From positions 2,022,014 through 2,086,013 of the forward strand of contig NMRA01000012.1 in the NCBI GenBank assembly GCA_002633005.1: a stretch of DNA of 64,000 nucleotides, read 5' to 3'. The DNA comes from Phoronis australis (Eukaryota; Phoronida; Phoronidae). The notes below the pieces were generated by a model. That model was not told the origin of the DNA. It did not search any database and saw nothing but the letters and a program-made list of their open reading frames with translations. How positions within the stretch are numbered: position 1 is the stretch's first letter; each line of letters opens with the position of its first letter. Shown here one piece after another: positions 35,775-50,000 of the stretch. Position numbers and translations under genes: made by a program.

Positions 35775-36467
35775 AGGTGAAGGCAACCTTTTTGCATGTC
35801 ATTTTGAGCTAAAATAAGGTTGGTTGGTTATCCTAGACATATTTTCCATTTAATTACATCTTTTCGTAATTTTATAAATTACTCGTCCGCTACTCCGGAA
35901 GTGACGTTTTAGGAGGCAAGCATTTCCCGCCACTTGGNNNNNNNNNNNNNNNNNNNNNNNNNNNNNNNNNNNNNNNNNNNNNNNNNNNNNNNNNNNNNNN
36001 NNNNNNNNNNNNNNNNNNNNNNNNNNNNNNNNNNNNNNNNNNNNNNNNNNNNNNNNNNNNNNNNNNNNNNNNNNNNNNNNNNNNNNNNNNNNNNNNNNNN
36101 NNNNNNNNNNNNNNNNNNNNNNNNNNNNNNNNNNNNNNNNNNNNNNNNNNNNNNNNNNNNNNNNNNNNNNNNNNNNNNNNNNNNNNNNNAACAGTGTGGC
36201 ATGTTGACTGACTAGTAAATGAAAGCAAACGACGACGGAACTTAACACAACCGAGGTAGAACAATGACTGACTCGGCAGCTCTCACAGTCAGACTATATG
36301 AAAAGAAATTGGCGCGAAATGCTTGCCTCCTAAAACGTCACTTCCGGAGTAGCGGACGAGTAATTAATAAAATTACGAAAAGCTGTAATTAAGTGGAAAA
36401 TATGTCTAGGATAACCAACCAATCTTATTTTAGCTCAAAATGACATGGAAAAAGGTTGCCTTCGCCT
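35775..36467. mobile_element. Long-TIR DNA element flanked by TTAA, with gap inside
   Basis: About 160 bp at the left (35775-35937) is repeated in inverse orientation at the right (to 36467), with few mismatches. The ends are AGGTGAAGGCAACC and its inverted partner GGTTGCCTTCGCCT. TTAA lies immediately outside both ends (35771-35774 and 36468-36471), which fits a target-site duplication of the piggyBac type. The 252-N gap at 35938-36189 falls in the middle. No transposase frame is visible. Confidence 0.78.
35938..36189. other. Assembly gap (252 N)
   Basis: Run of N inside the long inverted-repeat element. The hairpin structure is a plausible cause. Open frames spanning it have no meaning. 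Confidence 0.98.
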
Positions 36468-36707
36468 TTAAGCACGAAAGTTCCAAAAACCGCAATGATT
36501 CGTTTTCAGGCTTCCGTGAGCAGACACGTTAATTACGCGCATTACCGACGCGTTAAGGTGAGGAAGGGCGGGGGGGTTCCGTAAATTGCATTTCGAGGCC
36601 CATATTTTGGCTGAGGGGTACACTTCGAAAGGGTGTACTCGGGGTTTTGGGGGCGTCACCGCATTAGGGGTTTTGATCCAATTGGCACGCCGAGTATACG
36701 TATCCGC

Positions 36708-37088
36708 TACATAGGCGGATTTAGGGGGGGCCGCCCCCCCCCCCNACTTATCTATGTTATGTGCTATCGGCAAATGTGATTCATTCATAAATAAGACCCT
36801 CACGCTGTGTTTTCTGCGAATCCCATGTATCCCGAAGGGGGCTAACTGAGTGATTTTCGCGCATGCGCAGTTCACGGTTTCAATATTGCTGGTAATGCCC
36901 TTGGCTGCCGAAAAAAAATAAAACAGCAAGAGCGTAGAGAAATGTTGAGTCACCCCGGCAATTAAAATTATACGGCTGAAACAAGATTTAATGTGTGCTA
37001 TGCGCATCTCATAGTATAATCGTGCTTTGAGCAAATGTTTACAGACAAAATGTTGGCCCCCCTTGTGATATCCAAGATCCGCCACTGC
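36708..37088. mobile_element. hAT-like MITE
   Basis: The left end ATAGGCGGATTTAGG and right end AAGATCCGCCACTGCG (inverted: CGCAGTGGCGGATCTT) match the TGGCGGATC type of hAT terminus. A poly-C/poly-G tract and a single N (36745) lie near the left end. The open frame across it on the minus strand is not recognisable. Confidence 0.5.
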
Positions 37089-38061
37089 GCTATACGGCCC
37101 CAACAACGCACAAGTTAGTTGGCAGTGGCCGGATGACCGTCTGCCTTTGCCCGTCACTAAAAGGTAGGGTTACCTCATTACCTTAATATTAAACCATATG
37201 ACTCATTCCCACTACAAAAGGGTTATGCATAACGTACTTAATTCCTCTCGGAAGCACTACGAGCTGCACTTGACAACTGAATCGCGCTGGAGTGGGCACA
37301 GAACCCGGCGGCCAACCGTCGGCCGCGGCGGGCGGGGCCCAGCGAGAGCCTTGTATTATCTTGTGTCATCAGGCAACTCAGTTGAACTGTTTCACTCAGG
37401 CCAATGGCCTGAAACAGTTGCTACCTCCTGCTAAGAGTTATTGGGTTCAACCCGGCCCTATCGTAAACCGGCCCTACAACTAAAACCCTGCCATAGAGAG
37501 ACGGTCAGGCGTAGTCTGATGCTCTATTCACTGAGGAACCAACTACTCTCAGATTGATTTAGTCTTACTCGGAGTCCTGACTCAAGAAAACCCGTGGGCA
37601 TCCAAAATTTCCAGCTCGAGAACCCCGCCCGGGAGCCGACTGGGAGTCCGCGGAACTGTAACGCAATACTACGATAGTCTAAGTCTCCCGCAGTCAGTTG
37701 TTTAAGGGAACCCGTCTGATCTTGTCTCAGGCGACGCCCGGTTCTGATTGACACATGAGATTTATGCAACAAAAATAGTTCGACTTTCTGCCGACTGGTG
37801 GCATTAAACAGCAAAACGATGATCGAATGGAGAACGATTTTGTTATGAAACTACAATAAACTTCGAAGCGTCTACTTTGGTTAGGTTTGACCATTGATGA
37901 GAATTGATTTTTTTAATTAAAATTTTCATTATATCTTTTAACTTAAAATATGCAGCCAGTTCTTTGAATTGAATAAATAAATTGTAAGCAACAACCACGG
38001 TACTTTGGGTTCTCACTTGACCCGATGCCTACTGGGGTCAATTGACTGAATACGTTGCAAG

Positions 38062-41000
38062 ATGTCCGGAAAGGTTCGTCAGAGAACCGCTGCTAACCCG
38101 GCCGACTCTGTTACTGTCACTGTGAATGAGAAAATTCTCAAAGAATGCCATTCGTTATACATCGATCCCGAAAACGGTAAATAAGTTTAATACTTGATTT
38201 CTCGTGGTTAACAGTCGAAGTGAAGACGCAGCGTTTTGTTGAGTGTGCGTGTTCCAAAATTACGTTTTTCGTGAGTTGTTTCATCAAAGACAATGGAATA
38301 TTTGTGTCTTTGGTTTTAAGCCTAGTTTCGCTTAAACTGTCTGAGTACGGTGTCCTCGGAAAACATTTCAGTAGTTGTACCATAATACAATTTAAATTTA
38401 GTGGCGGCTGCTGACGGAGTGTTTTGGCCGCTCTGTTATAGTCGCACACAATCATTCAGCGATCAGCTGATTCAATGATTGGGTCAGCTTAGGTGATCAT
38501 GTGTATGAGACGTGATCCATGAGTGTTCTGGGGTGACCGAATGTTGCGAAATTAGTCGCGTTTGCTTCTGAAGTAAAAAATGGCTTGCTGCAAAAGTTAC
38601 AGGAAGTCAAATAGGTTAGCCAGCTGTCATCTTTATTCGTCGCAATTGTTACGGTAGTATCTTCATATTGTAAAGTGGGAATTCCCTGCTTGACCTAATT
38701 TTCATGTGTAACTTTTCACTTGTGGCCACTTCAGGGCGGGTGCAGGTGTACTTGTGTAACATTTTGATTCCTGTGAATGACGATTCACAGTGTATTTCGA
38801 CTGCCTTCTGGAAGTCAAACCTCAGCGCACCCCTAAATTTTTCAATCACGCTGGTATTGGCTATTGCAATTTTTTAATTCCATTGTTTAACTCACTGCTT
38901 CCAGGATATTTAGGCCCGAAAGCTACAGTAGTTCTCCACATATTTAGGATAAAAATAATTTCCATAATTGTTTTTTCCCAAAGCCAAGTTATTTTGCTAA
39001 AATAATGGAAACCCCGCCAAATGATTTTTGCACAGATAGAACAAACCATTCTAGTTATAGATAAACATTTTATCGTGAAGTTTTCTGTATATTTATTTTT
39101 ATTCTTTCTCAGGTAGAGTTTATAGTTTTTTACCTTGTTTGGGTAATTTCGTGCTTGTGAATTTTAAATACTTTTCTGAGAGGATGAGTCTGTTGTTTGG
39201 CCTGTAAGGCATCAAGGGCCCTATGATTTAGTTACAATTATAAAACTTGCATTTCACCCTGGTTAGCTGATAAAAAATGAAAATCGAGTTTGACTTTAAT
39301 AACAGCGTTCAGCGCAGGCGAAAACATGCCCTCGAACATACGAGTGACAGCATATTTGCCACCCGGGTATTTCTGAATTTGGGCTCATAAAAGGTGGTGA
39401 CCAAAGAAAATAAAATGTTGGTTGTGATTGCCGGGGAACATCGTCTTGAACGCATTTAACAATGACCGCATTGTTGAAATTGACACTTATCAAGTCTAAA
39501 GTTTACCACGGCCTGTCATTCTACTCAGCAACTCGTTACTGTATTCTTCAGAAGTTAACCATTCTTTTCTCGAAGTTTTAAGAGCTAAATCTTTGCCTTG
39601 TTTCCATCTTAAGCCAAAGTAACAGGTGCTCTGTGACATGATGTGCCAAACCTATTTTTTCCATATCTACTGCACGGCATGCATTTATTCAGTGCCAAGC
39701 AAGCAAATGTCAGGTTTACGAGACATTTTTGTGGCAATCCTATTTTTCTATATCTGTCACATTTTCAGTACCTAAGGAGCAAACTTGAATCACCCAACAA
39801 TGTAATTTCGAGACATTTTTTCATACAAAATTAGTTATTTAATACGTGACCAACATCAGACACCAGGCGTGTGTTCAGTAGACGCTAGGACCTACGCTAG
39901 GACCTAGCTAAAACCTAGTCAAAGGCACATGTTCTCATTTAAAATACACGGCAATATCACGTAATCTCGCGAAGTCTTGCTTTTTAGCGAGGTCCTAGCG
40001 CTACTGAACGAGAGGCAGATTTCTGTCTTGTGAAGTTAGCACATCGATGTCATTTGATCTGAGCATACAATTCCTTACATAAGTTTTTTGACTTGAAGTT
40101 TCTCAGTCTTTCAAGTAGCAAAAGTTTGAAAAGCGCAAACAAAGGGGACGTGAGTTTAATTGCGCTTATACTTATATTTATATTTATGATCAATTCCATT
40201 TGTGACGGACGTACAATCAGAGAACATTTTGATCAGTTGTGAAAAAAATGTTCATCTTAGGAAAATAACTAATACACCAATTGATAGGTCTCACTGATAG
40301 CTTTCAAAGCCTGTATCAACTTTTCCCCTATGTTTTAATCTGACTGAGAAAATTGCCTGTAAAGCTGTGTGACGGACGTACACAGAGAAAAATTTTTAAC
40401 GTTAATTTTCTGTGAGTTGCATTAAGTTACAACAATTTTTTGTTTTATATGATGATGTAGTGGAATGTTTGCAAAGTACAACACACTAATTTTTTTGATG
40501 ATATTTTTTAAGAAATTTTTGTCAGACAGCTCAATGTAAGTTGAGTTAGTGTCACAGACGTACGTGATGGTCGTACTCGATGAATTTCTAGTATTAAATT
40601 GTTTGTTGTGACTAAGATATGAATTCAAAATGATTCAAGTTTTTGCAGTATTTAAGATATATTGGTCTTTTGCTACAAATTCAATGTTTTTTTAGTTAAA
40701 ATGTACCGATTGGCCTTTCGCACAAAATCATCACAGGTAGGCCTATGCTAGGAATATACTCTAGGATTTTAACTTTTCATTACATTTGATTAAAGATATA
40801 AATCAACCACCTAAAATCTTCACCCTCTTCACTTCCCTTTGAAGAGGGTAAACATAAATGGGAATGAGAGTGATAATCATTTTGAATTTGACAGCTAATT
40901 AGCTGTTAGTTATCAGTTTTTAAGCGTTAAATAGAACACTAATTCATAACTTTAAAGTAAATATGACAGTCAAAATATAAAATGTGAAATAATGTTTAAA

Positions 41001-44000
41001 GCATTACTAATCACTGTCATAAAAATGCACTTTAATTAATTGTTTTTTAAAGTAGAACTCGCCCTTAGAGCTTGTACAAAATTATTCTCTGTCGATGGTT
41101 CTGATGCATGCCCATGTAAGTGATAACTGTGATGTTTTTAAAGTATTAATAACAGGACTTCAGTATCTTCTTAAAACCAAGTGCGAGGCACATGGTTTAG
41201 TTGACATCATCGACTTTTGGCATTCATATTTTGATTCAAATCACCCGTGCTGTCTTCTAGTGTGAAAACAAGACATTTTAAATTAATTGCCTTTAGAATT
41301 ATGATTTAGGAATATGTAGAGCTAACTTGTCAGATGCTGGTTTCTATTTAGTGATTAAAATGATTTGGTTTTCATCCAGCTCCTTAACTCATGCTTACTT
41401 TTCAAATTTAAAGAGAGGCTTTAAATCGGGGCTTGGAATTTTCCGCGGAAACGCGGATTTCCGCTTTTTTCAAATGTTGTGTCCGCGCATTTTATTACAT
41501 TTCCGCGTAAAAAAATCAGATTTGATATAAAATTTCCTTGTTGAGCATCTATGGGTCTGCCCCGAGTGTGACGATGCTGGCTCTGCACCCAAGTAATACC
41601 CAAGTAATGATCCACGTTGTACTTTTTTTCGAGTTTCAGAGAATATTCCAGCATATATTTATTCTTCTCCTGGTTGCGTCTATTCTTGCTGTGGTCTCCA
41701 ACAATTTCCTCTATCCTTTCTAAATGCAGGTTTAATCTCCTCGAAGCTCAACAGGAAAAGAATTAATCTAATTCTTAAAAAAATTGAAGGATCTAAATTA
41801 TGTAAGATGAGACAATGTAATCATTTGCTATGAAATAACTTCATACAAGCCACCCAATGACCAAATACACTAAAAAACACAAAAAGAGTGCCTACAGTCC
41901 GTGAGGGTGTGACAAAAATGCTCAATAAAGTAGGTGACAGATTCCTACCGCTTGAAAATTCCTGGTATCGGCTTTTTCAACACCCAACTCAGCATAGCAG
42001 ATCAGAGCAGAAATAACATGTTGGTTCAAGCACAATAGCAACTTGACATGTATTCCTTTAGGTCACTTGTTATTTATAATACTGTAGAACACCTCAGGAA
42101 TTCTTTCGTATGAATATTTTTGCATTTTGAATTTCTCAAAAGCTAAGCATTTCTTTACAAATACGGGGTACCAACAAATAAACAATAGGTTCATTAAATT
42201 AGCATTTTGTTTTATTTACATTTTATAATGTGGGCCAACTGTCTGATTTTAATAAGTTCTTCACATAGTTTTAAAGCTGCCTTTGTAATATTTTATCATT
42301 TTAAAGTTCTTAGGTGTGAGAAACATTTTATGTTCTGTATGCTTAGAAAGTAAAAAAATGACCTAAGATTACTTTTATTTGCTGAAAAATTGTAATTTCA
42401 TGGGTGTGACAGTCATACAAATTTGCTGTATGTCTGTCACGCAATTTCTGACTTAACAAATAATCCCTGGGATCTAAAATTTTGGTCGATAGTATTGAGT
42501 AACAGTCTGAAATTATTTTAATTTTTATTGAAAACTTTTAACGTAACTAAACTTTTTAACATTTTTGTGACGGACGTACGACACCACGATATCCAGGAGT
42601 TGACCTTTGACCCTGAGAGGTTGATGATGTGCCAAAGTTGAAATATTATTTTTTATAAAGTTTGTGATTGCACAAATTTGATAGTATAGTGAAATACCCA
42701 TAAATTTTTATAATCCCCGATCTTTTTTCTTTCAGAAAATATACAGTTATTACCGTACTCGTCCGCGTTACCACCCAGGGCGCTTAAATTGGGAATCTTA
42801 AAAAACGGGGTGGGCGGTAAGCCGAGCATGGGTGCTTAAAAATTTAAAAATGAAAAATTGAAATGGGGGGGGGGTGGGCAGTAAGCTGAGAATGGGCCGT
42901 AACCCGGACTAGTACGGTAGTTGACAAAGCCTGGATTTTTTGATACATGAGTTAGAATGGAGGCCACTAAATCAGGTTTGAGATAATCTTAAAAGAATGT
43001 AACAGTGTTCTCCACAACCTGTTTTGACTCGTCACTGCGTCAAGTTTGAATTTTGTTGTGACGAGTTTGGCTCACTTGTGTCGAGTTTACAAACCTGTGC
43101 AACGAGTTTAAATTATTGGTAGATAAGTCATTTCTTAAGCAAATTATGGCTTTTACCAGTTCAGTACATTTATTTATTTCAAGACTTAACATACAAACGC
43201 TACCCACAGTACAGACTTTGACTTCTGAACACATGTACACGGAGTTTTAATTTCCTGTTGTGGAGAACACTGATGTATGTCTCAAAAAAGGTCTTGGGGA
43301 ACATTGAACACAATAGCTGAGTGTACAGCCTAAAATGCAGGAAGCATTAGGGACAGGTAATCTTGGTTCAGGTCCTTGAAATTCAAGTTCTGAACCAGTT
43401 AGACAGCGCTGCACATAAGCGAGTTAATGCTAGAAAATAAGAGTGGAAAAAGTAAAATACAAGTAAAAAATTGACGTAACTGATACAATCAACAAACACA
43501 CATTTGGGGTTTTTTGGTTGCCACTTTTTGCAAACCCAAATCCGGGAATACGAGTGGCAAATTTGTCATCACTCGTATTTTCGAGCAGACATTTTTGCCT
43601 GTGTAAAATGCAGCTTTACTATATATTTTTTCATTCAGGTTTGGTGAAGATTGCCGAGAGTCTAGGTCTGACATTGCTGGCCCCTCGCAAAAAGATCACT
43701 GTGTTAATGATAGGTAATCACTCAGCTGGGAAGAGCTCATTCATTAACTGGTAAGCACAATGTGTCACTTGTACTGTTTGATTAGTCACCTTCACATGCA
43801 GATTAGTGATGTCTATCTTGGTGAGCATTCTTGGTATAGTTATCCAATCTAACCTAGCAACCTGGAATTGCTGCGAATCTTGGGGTTGTGAGACGTGCAG
43901 GTGTGTACTTGTCTGGGTAATTAGACTGTTGAAGAGCTAAAAATTGGGTGGATTGGGCGTTAAGCTGAGTATAAATGTTAAAAACAGATTTTTTGAAGGG

Positions 44001-47000
44001 ATGGACTTAGGCCTTTATCCAACTAGCGACTTTGGTTAATGTCTTGGGAGTTGCATTCATGTTATTTCACTTGGCATGCATCTAATCAAATGAACATTAC
44101 TCTGAATGTTATACCCAATGAGCTGTTTGTTAGTCTTTGGTAAGCGATCTGGATGCAAAAATTCTGTATAGTGGCCTTCACATACCTGTGTGCTTTTGAG
44201 TAACCTCAAGTCTTAATGGCATGCATTGATGTGACTGTATAACCAAGCCCTGCGCCATTTTTGAAAACCCTTGTTTTAATCATGTTTTTGGTTGGAACCT
44301 ATTATTGTTTTGTACGGCAGGTCATTGCACGGAGGGATTTCACTGATTGGTTCAGCAGGAAGATCCACCGTTACAAAATTGATTTAAATTCTAGTTTGAA
44401 GTTTGCAACTTTGGCTTGACCTACAGTGCAAGCCAAAAGTATTCAAACAAAATGACCCAAAATTCCCCCTTTATGGCAGCTGGACGGAAGTCAAATTCAT
44501 CGTAAGAGTGGTCGTCCCATATGACAGAGAATGGAGGGAAATTAACAGGAAAGTTGTAAAGGTGGTCGAGTCATTCCGTGAATTTTGCCATTGTTACAGT
44601 TATTATCAGTCAATTTTGTTGTTAACTTTATTAGCAGCTGTGATGAAGAAAACGGTATTTTGTCTTATACTTTTTTCTTGTACTGTAATTAGCGCTGCAT
44701 GGAACATAAAAAAGTGTGATAAACTGAGCATGTGGGTCAACCGGGATAATTATGACACTTTTCTCCCAACAAACTGTCATCAACTTGTCATGTTACTCCA
44801 AGGTATGTCGAAGAGCATGTACAAAGGACTGGTGTTGCAATTGAGACGCAGGGGTTTACCTTCGTCACCAGTGGGCGCAAACGGGAATCTCTCACGGTAA
44901 GTTATTAGTTTGCTAATATGTAGACCTTGTGGTTTTGTACGACATGGATCTGAAAATGGTACATTTTACCTAATTGACCAAGTTACTTGTCATTGAATAA
45001 AATATTATGTGATCTAAGATACAACTTTATTCTCCTGTATGAAATTATATTAAAAATGAAACACCAGTTTTTGAGCATGTACAACATCGGTCAGATGAGT
45101 ATGGAGACTGGAAATTACACTCGTGGTTTCATTGTCTCTATACTCACCTGACAAGGAACAGTGCATTTTATGTCATATCTTATTTTGATGTTGCTCGTGA
45201 AAGAATTTTACATGAATGTGATGAAATTGCGTGATTTTAAACTAATTTTGGCAATATTTCAGGGCAATGCAACGCTGCATTTGTATCCTCATTTTGAACC
45301 TCTTCGTAGCATCGCAGGTAAGAGTGCTTGAATGTCTAGGTGCACAGTCTTACCGAGGTTATGTATTACCCAAAAATGTCCTCAGAAATGGCTGATCAGA
45401 ATCAAATGAAACTTTCAGATACTTAGTTCACTGTTCTGCAAAACGAAGATGGGAATTGCCTTTAGAGTAAGCCACTTATCCAAGGTGCAGGATATGTGAT
45501 TTTTATTAAAATATCAAAAGTTGCATTAAACTAAACTGAAATGATAATTTATTACAGTGTTGCAACATTTTTGAGATTTTGTGTTGGGCATTTATGATAA
45601 AAATTTGTTTGTGTAATTGATGTTACTGTTTTGCCATGAATGTACCTTTCATTTTTTTTTAATTACTACTTCGAAAGCATGGTCACATGACCCAATCAAT
45701 GGCACACTAGTACAAAATCAAATTCGACAGGCTTTCTAGTTTCGGAAATTATATACTTTTACCAAGATAAATTCTACAGTTTAGAAGATATTTGGCAGAA
45801 TGCACTGTCAATAAGGTCCTACGTAACCTTTAACAAATATCCTTTACATTTTGATAGTAAGTATTTTGGTCTTCCTGCTAATCTTGGCCATTTTCTAGCT
45901 CTTCACTTGAAAGCAATGGTGTTTAATAATATTTAAAGTCGGTCTAATTAGTTCAGCTGTTTGTATTGGAGCCTTTGTTATTAGGTTGTCTGGTTGTTTG
46001 GAATGTAGTTGTGGACTGATGTTGCTGTTATCCAATGATAGTCTTCAGGGTTTTGTTTGAAGACTGCTGTTTACACCGTTTACATGTTGATGCCGCTGTG
46101 ATGTTATGTTGGGTCTGTTGATGTTGTTTCTAAGAAGGTCTAATTTAAGCTATATTTAGCATTTCTTAAGTGTTTGTTTTCACATAAAAGCTTTGCTTTG
46201 TTATGCCGAAGTTGTACTTTATTCAGGTTTTCCCTAGGAAGCAATTGTGATATTATACTAAAGTGTGTTTGGTACAGCCTTTCACAGGGAAGTCTTTGTG
46301 GTTTCATGTTGAGGTCACGTGTTCTTGCTGGGATGCCTGTGTTGATGGTTTGAGGAATTGGTGTTACAGGTTTTCATAGGGAATCATTTGTGATGAGAAG
46401 TCATGTTGGTGTGGTTCAGGTTTTCACAGGGAAGCCTTTTGATGTTACGACAAGTTAATGATGTTTTTGCTGTATAAAAGTTAGTAGTACACGGCTTTTC
46501 ACGAGGAAGCTTTTGTTTCGATGTATTGAAGCTGCCTGGTGAAGAGCTGTCTAGTGCTAATACTACAGTCTGGTGTCAGTTGTGTAGTTTCGTACCATAG
46601 TATTTCCAGTTTGATCTAACTTTGTCCATCCACGCATGTTTTGTTTCACTTATGAATGACTTGCTGCATCTTCTTTCCCATTTCCTTGTGGTAGACTGAT
46701 GTGATGGTCTTCTCTGGCCTTTCTCGTGGACGCTATCCCAGAATACAACAGGGAGCTGCCAAGTGAAGGGCTGACGTAGACTAGTTGTTCATCGGGTCCA
46801 GACTAGGTGAATTATTTCAAGAGCTATGGGAAAGCTAATGTATTTGTGGTTAAGGTGTCGATTTGTCAAATTTGTGTCCCTTTTCCTTTGTGTAGTGTTG
46901 AAATATCTCTGTATTTCAGTAGGTGTACACCAGCGATTGTTAAATTTGGTTTTATCACCTTGTAGGCCATGAATTACATGGCCTTAATTAAATCTTACGC

Positions 47001-50000
47001 ATCACTAATTAGGTCAAGGCAAAGTTGTGAATCTTGGAAGGCAAATAAATACAGTTAATGTTGGTGATTCTATCCGTTGAAGCAATCATTGAAGTCCATT
47101 CGTTCCACTGTGTAATCAAGAGTCATTACTCATAAGTTTGTGTAGGATGTTATTGACAAGTCTGCATAAGTAGCCAAGTATCTTCAAAACTATAGATTTT
47201 TACTCAGTAAAATAAAAATGTATGTTTTCTGAAGGTAGAAAGACAGTAGAATTAGACTTTTGACTTTTTACTAATCTGCCATTAATTGAGTCACGTGACC
47301 GTGTCTTTTTAGGAAGATTTAGCGAAAAGGAAAGGTACATTGATAAAAACTAGGTGTCAATAACATGATCAAATTTTGTTAAATATAAATATTCAAGATA
47401 AAATCTCAGAAACACTGTCACCGTTTTCTAAATTCTAATTTTTTGCAACTCTTGTGTTTTTCATGAAAATTATACAAGTCTTGTGTTTTTTAGTCCTCAT
47501 GCAAAAGTGGAATGTTTTAAAAACAATTCTTAATAGCGTTTTCGATAACAGCATACGAAACATAGTATCTGAAAAGTTTCAGATGGATACAAGCAAACCT
47601 TTCTGAGATGTGATATTTCGAAGTTGACCAAATTTGGAAATTTTTCTATGGTCAAAGGTAATCTTATAGAACCAGGAAAAAAGGTTCCATCCCATAACAT
47701 GAACCAAACGGATGGTTTTCAGAAGTGGCGGTCCATCTAGCTTTAAGTTTTCTTTATCTCTGAAATACCTTGTTCTATCCTGGATGAGGCTTTGTGTTAG
47801 CTTTTATTGCTGTGGTGAACTAGTTAGTAGCCACTGAGCTGATATCACTCCACACAGTAAACATATTTATCTTACTATACTGATCATTCAGACTGGTATG
47901 TGTACTGAGTGACTCGGTCATGGTCATGATCTCACTGTTTACATGTCTGATCCAGCTGATGGTAGTCCTGCTATCTAGTATGTCATGTTTTCTGTACATG
48001 ATGAGGGCGTGAGATCTGGATCAAAGTTTACCCCATCCGCAGCGACATCTATAGGTAGAAGTGGTATCACATGATGGTGATAGGCTTCCTTTACTTACCT
48101 GAAATATGTATCAGCGTTACTTTTTTCACTTGTTATACCGTGTTACTGTGATGTCATCCCTTCAGAGATCTGTGTCTTCTTTCAGTCGAGACTATCTTGC
48201 TTATTTGTATTGCTTAGACTTTATTAAGTCGGGGTTGTTGTTTTTTCATTCGCTACCTCTACTAAATGCTTAGGCCAGGTATCCGGTATTCCAGATTAGG
48301 AAGTTCCCCTGTGATCGCCTTGTTTGCGAAGTTTCAATTATTAGTCATTATACTGTTTTGGCCAAAAACAGATGTGATCATTAATTTTTGTCAATAAGCA
48401 CAGTTATTTAAAGTTGCTGAAAGTTCCATTTTCGCCCACCAACTTTCTTGCAGTAAGGTTGTCCCTGTTTTCTTCCTTTCCATGATTAATATTACCATAC
48501 GTTGTTTTTCTTGTGCATTTAATAGACTACTGAGAGTCCTAAATCAAATAAATCCTCCCAGAATGTGCAGAGGTATATGTGTAGTGGAGCCCATAGCAGA
48601 AACTGCATAATCACTATAGATGAATGTAAACATAATCTATTCACTCTGTAGGTGTTACCGATTACCTGACCACAGAAATCTCCACTTCAAAGCAGAAGAA
48701 GTTCAGCTTGGTCACATTTGTTGACACACCAGGCTTGGTGGATGGGGACATGAGCTATCCATTTGATGTCAACGAGGCCATCTGTTGGCTGGGTATTGCA
48801 TTACATTCTTAACTTGTTAACCTGTTAAACTATGACATTCTACTGTTTCTTTTCTTTCAATGTATGGTGATAGTTTTTGTACTTCTAGAATTCTCACAAA
48901 GTAAACATGGTATTGTAGCTGCTTCAAAAAAGTTTTTGGGTCAAACACAGTTATTTTTCTTGTGATTACTGGTTTTATTTATTTTGTCTACACCGAATAG
49001 GTTCTTCAAAAGTATAAAGCATGAATTATGTACTTGGACAGGTGACTTGGCAGATTTGATCTTTGTCTTCTTCGATCCCATTGGTCAAGCATTGTGTAAG
49101 CGCACTTTGAACCTAGTGGAGAAGCTGAATGAGAAACATGCTGATCGCATCAAGTTTTACTTGAGCAAAGCAGATGAGGCGGGGCATGAAAGTGATCGAC
49201 AGGTAAGTTGCTGGTAATCAGCCAAGTGGGATCTATTGGCTCTACTGCTCATGAAGTGATTGAGTGGGTAAAGGCGGGACATGGACATGATTGACGGATA
49301 GATGTTCATCAGCCAGTAGGGGACGGCTTGGGCTGAGAAGAGCTTGTGAGCATTCGGTGTAGAACACCAAAATTTGGTGTGGTTCTTAAAGGGTTATGGT
49401 TATGCAGGACCTTGTCGACCAGTCTTTACATTTAGCCAAATACCTACATAACTAAAGAATTTAAGTCAGCTAAAGTATATATATTTTCTGAAGGTACAAA
49501 ATCTGTAGAATTTGTTTTTTTTACTTTATATCAATATGCCTCTAATTAGGTCTTGTGACCTTGCCTTTTAAGAAAAAAATATCAAAAAAGTACATTCATA
49601 GCAAAACATCAGGATCAATAAAATGACCCAATTTTTTTTGATATTTTCAAGATAAAAATCTCAAAAAGCTGACAGTTAAGTTTTCTTAATTATCATTTAG
49701 TGTTCGTTTTATGCAACTTACAAACTTTAAAAAAAATTCATAAAAATCGTGTAAGTCCTATGTTTTGATAGCCCCTCATACAAACGTGGAACATTTTAAA
49801 AATTCCAAACAGTGTTTCGGAGAAAAGTGTATAAAGCGTTGTTTGTGAATATTTCAAGTGAATTCAATCAGCCATTTTTCAAAAAATGATGTATCAAAGT
49901 TGACCACAATTGGACATTTTTCTATGGTCCTACATAACCTTAGTGGAAAGGGACTGAATGTGTGAAGCTAGGCGTTGTGGCATCGTCGGATTAAAAGAGT

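Noticed and set aside
35850-36264. Open frames of 93-132 codons across the second gap
   Set aside because: Again mostly N, inside an inverted-repeat element.
37365-37460. tRNA-like stretch ending GGGTTCAACCCGG
   Set aside because: A B-box-like sequence is present, but the D arm and acceptor stem do not form.
44403-44900. 165-codon plus-strand frame
   Set aside because: Mostly intron sequence. Its end overlaps exon 3 of the GTPase in the wrong frame; the correct frame reads TGVAIETQGFTFVTSG.
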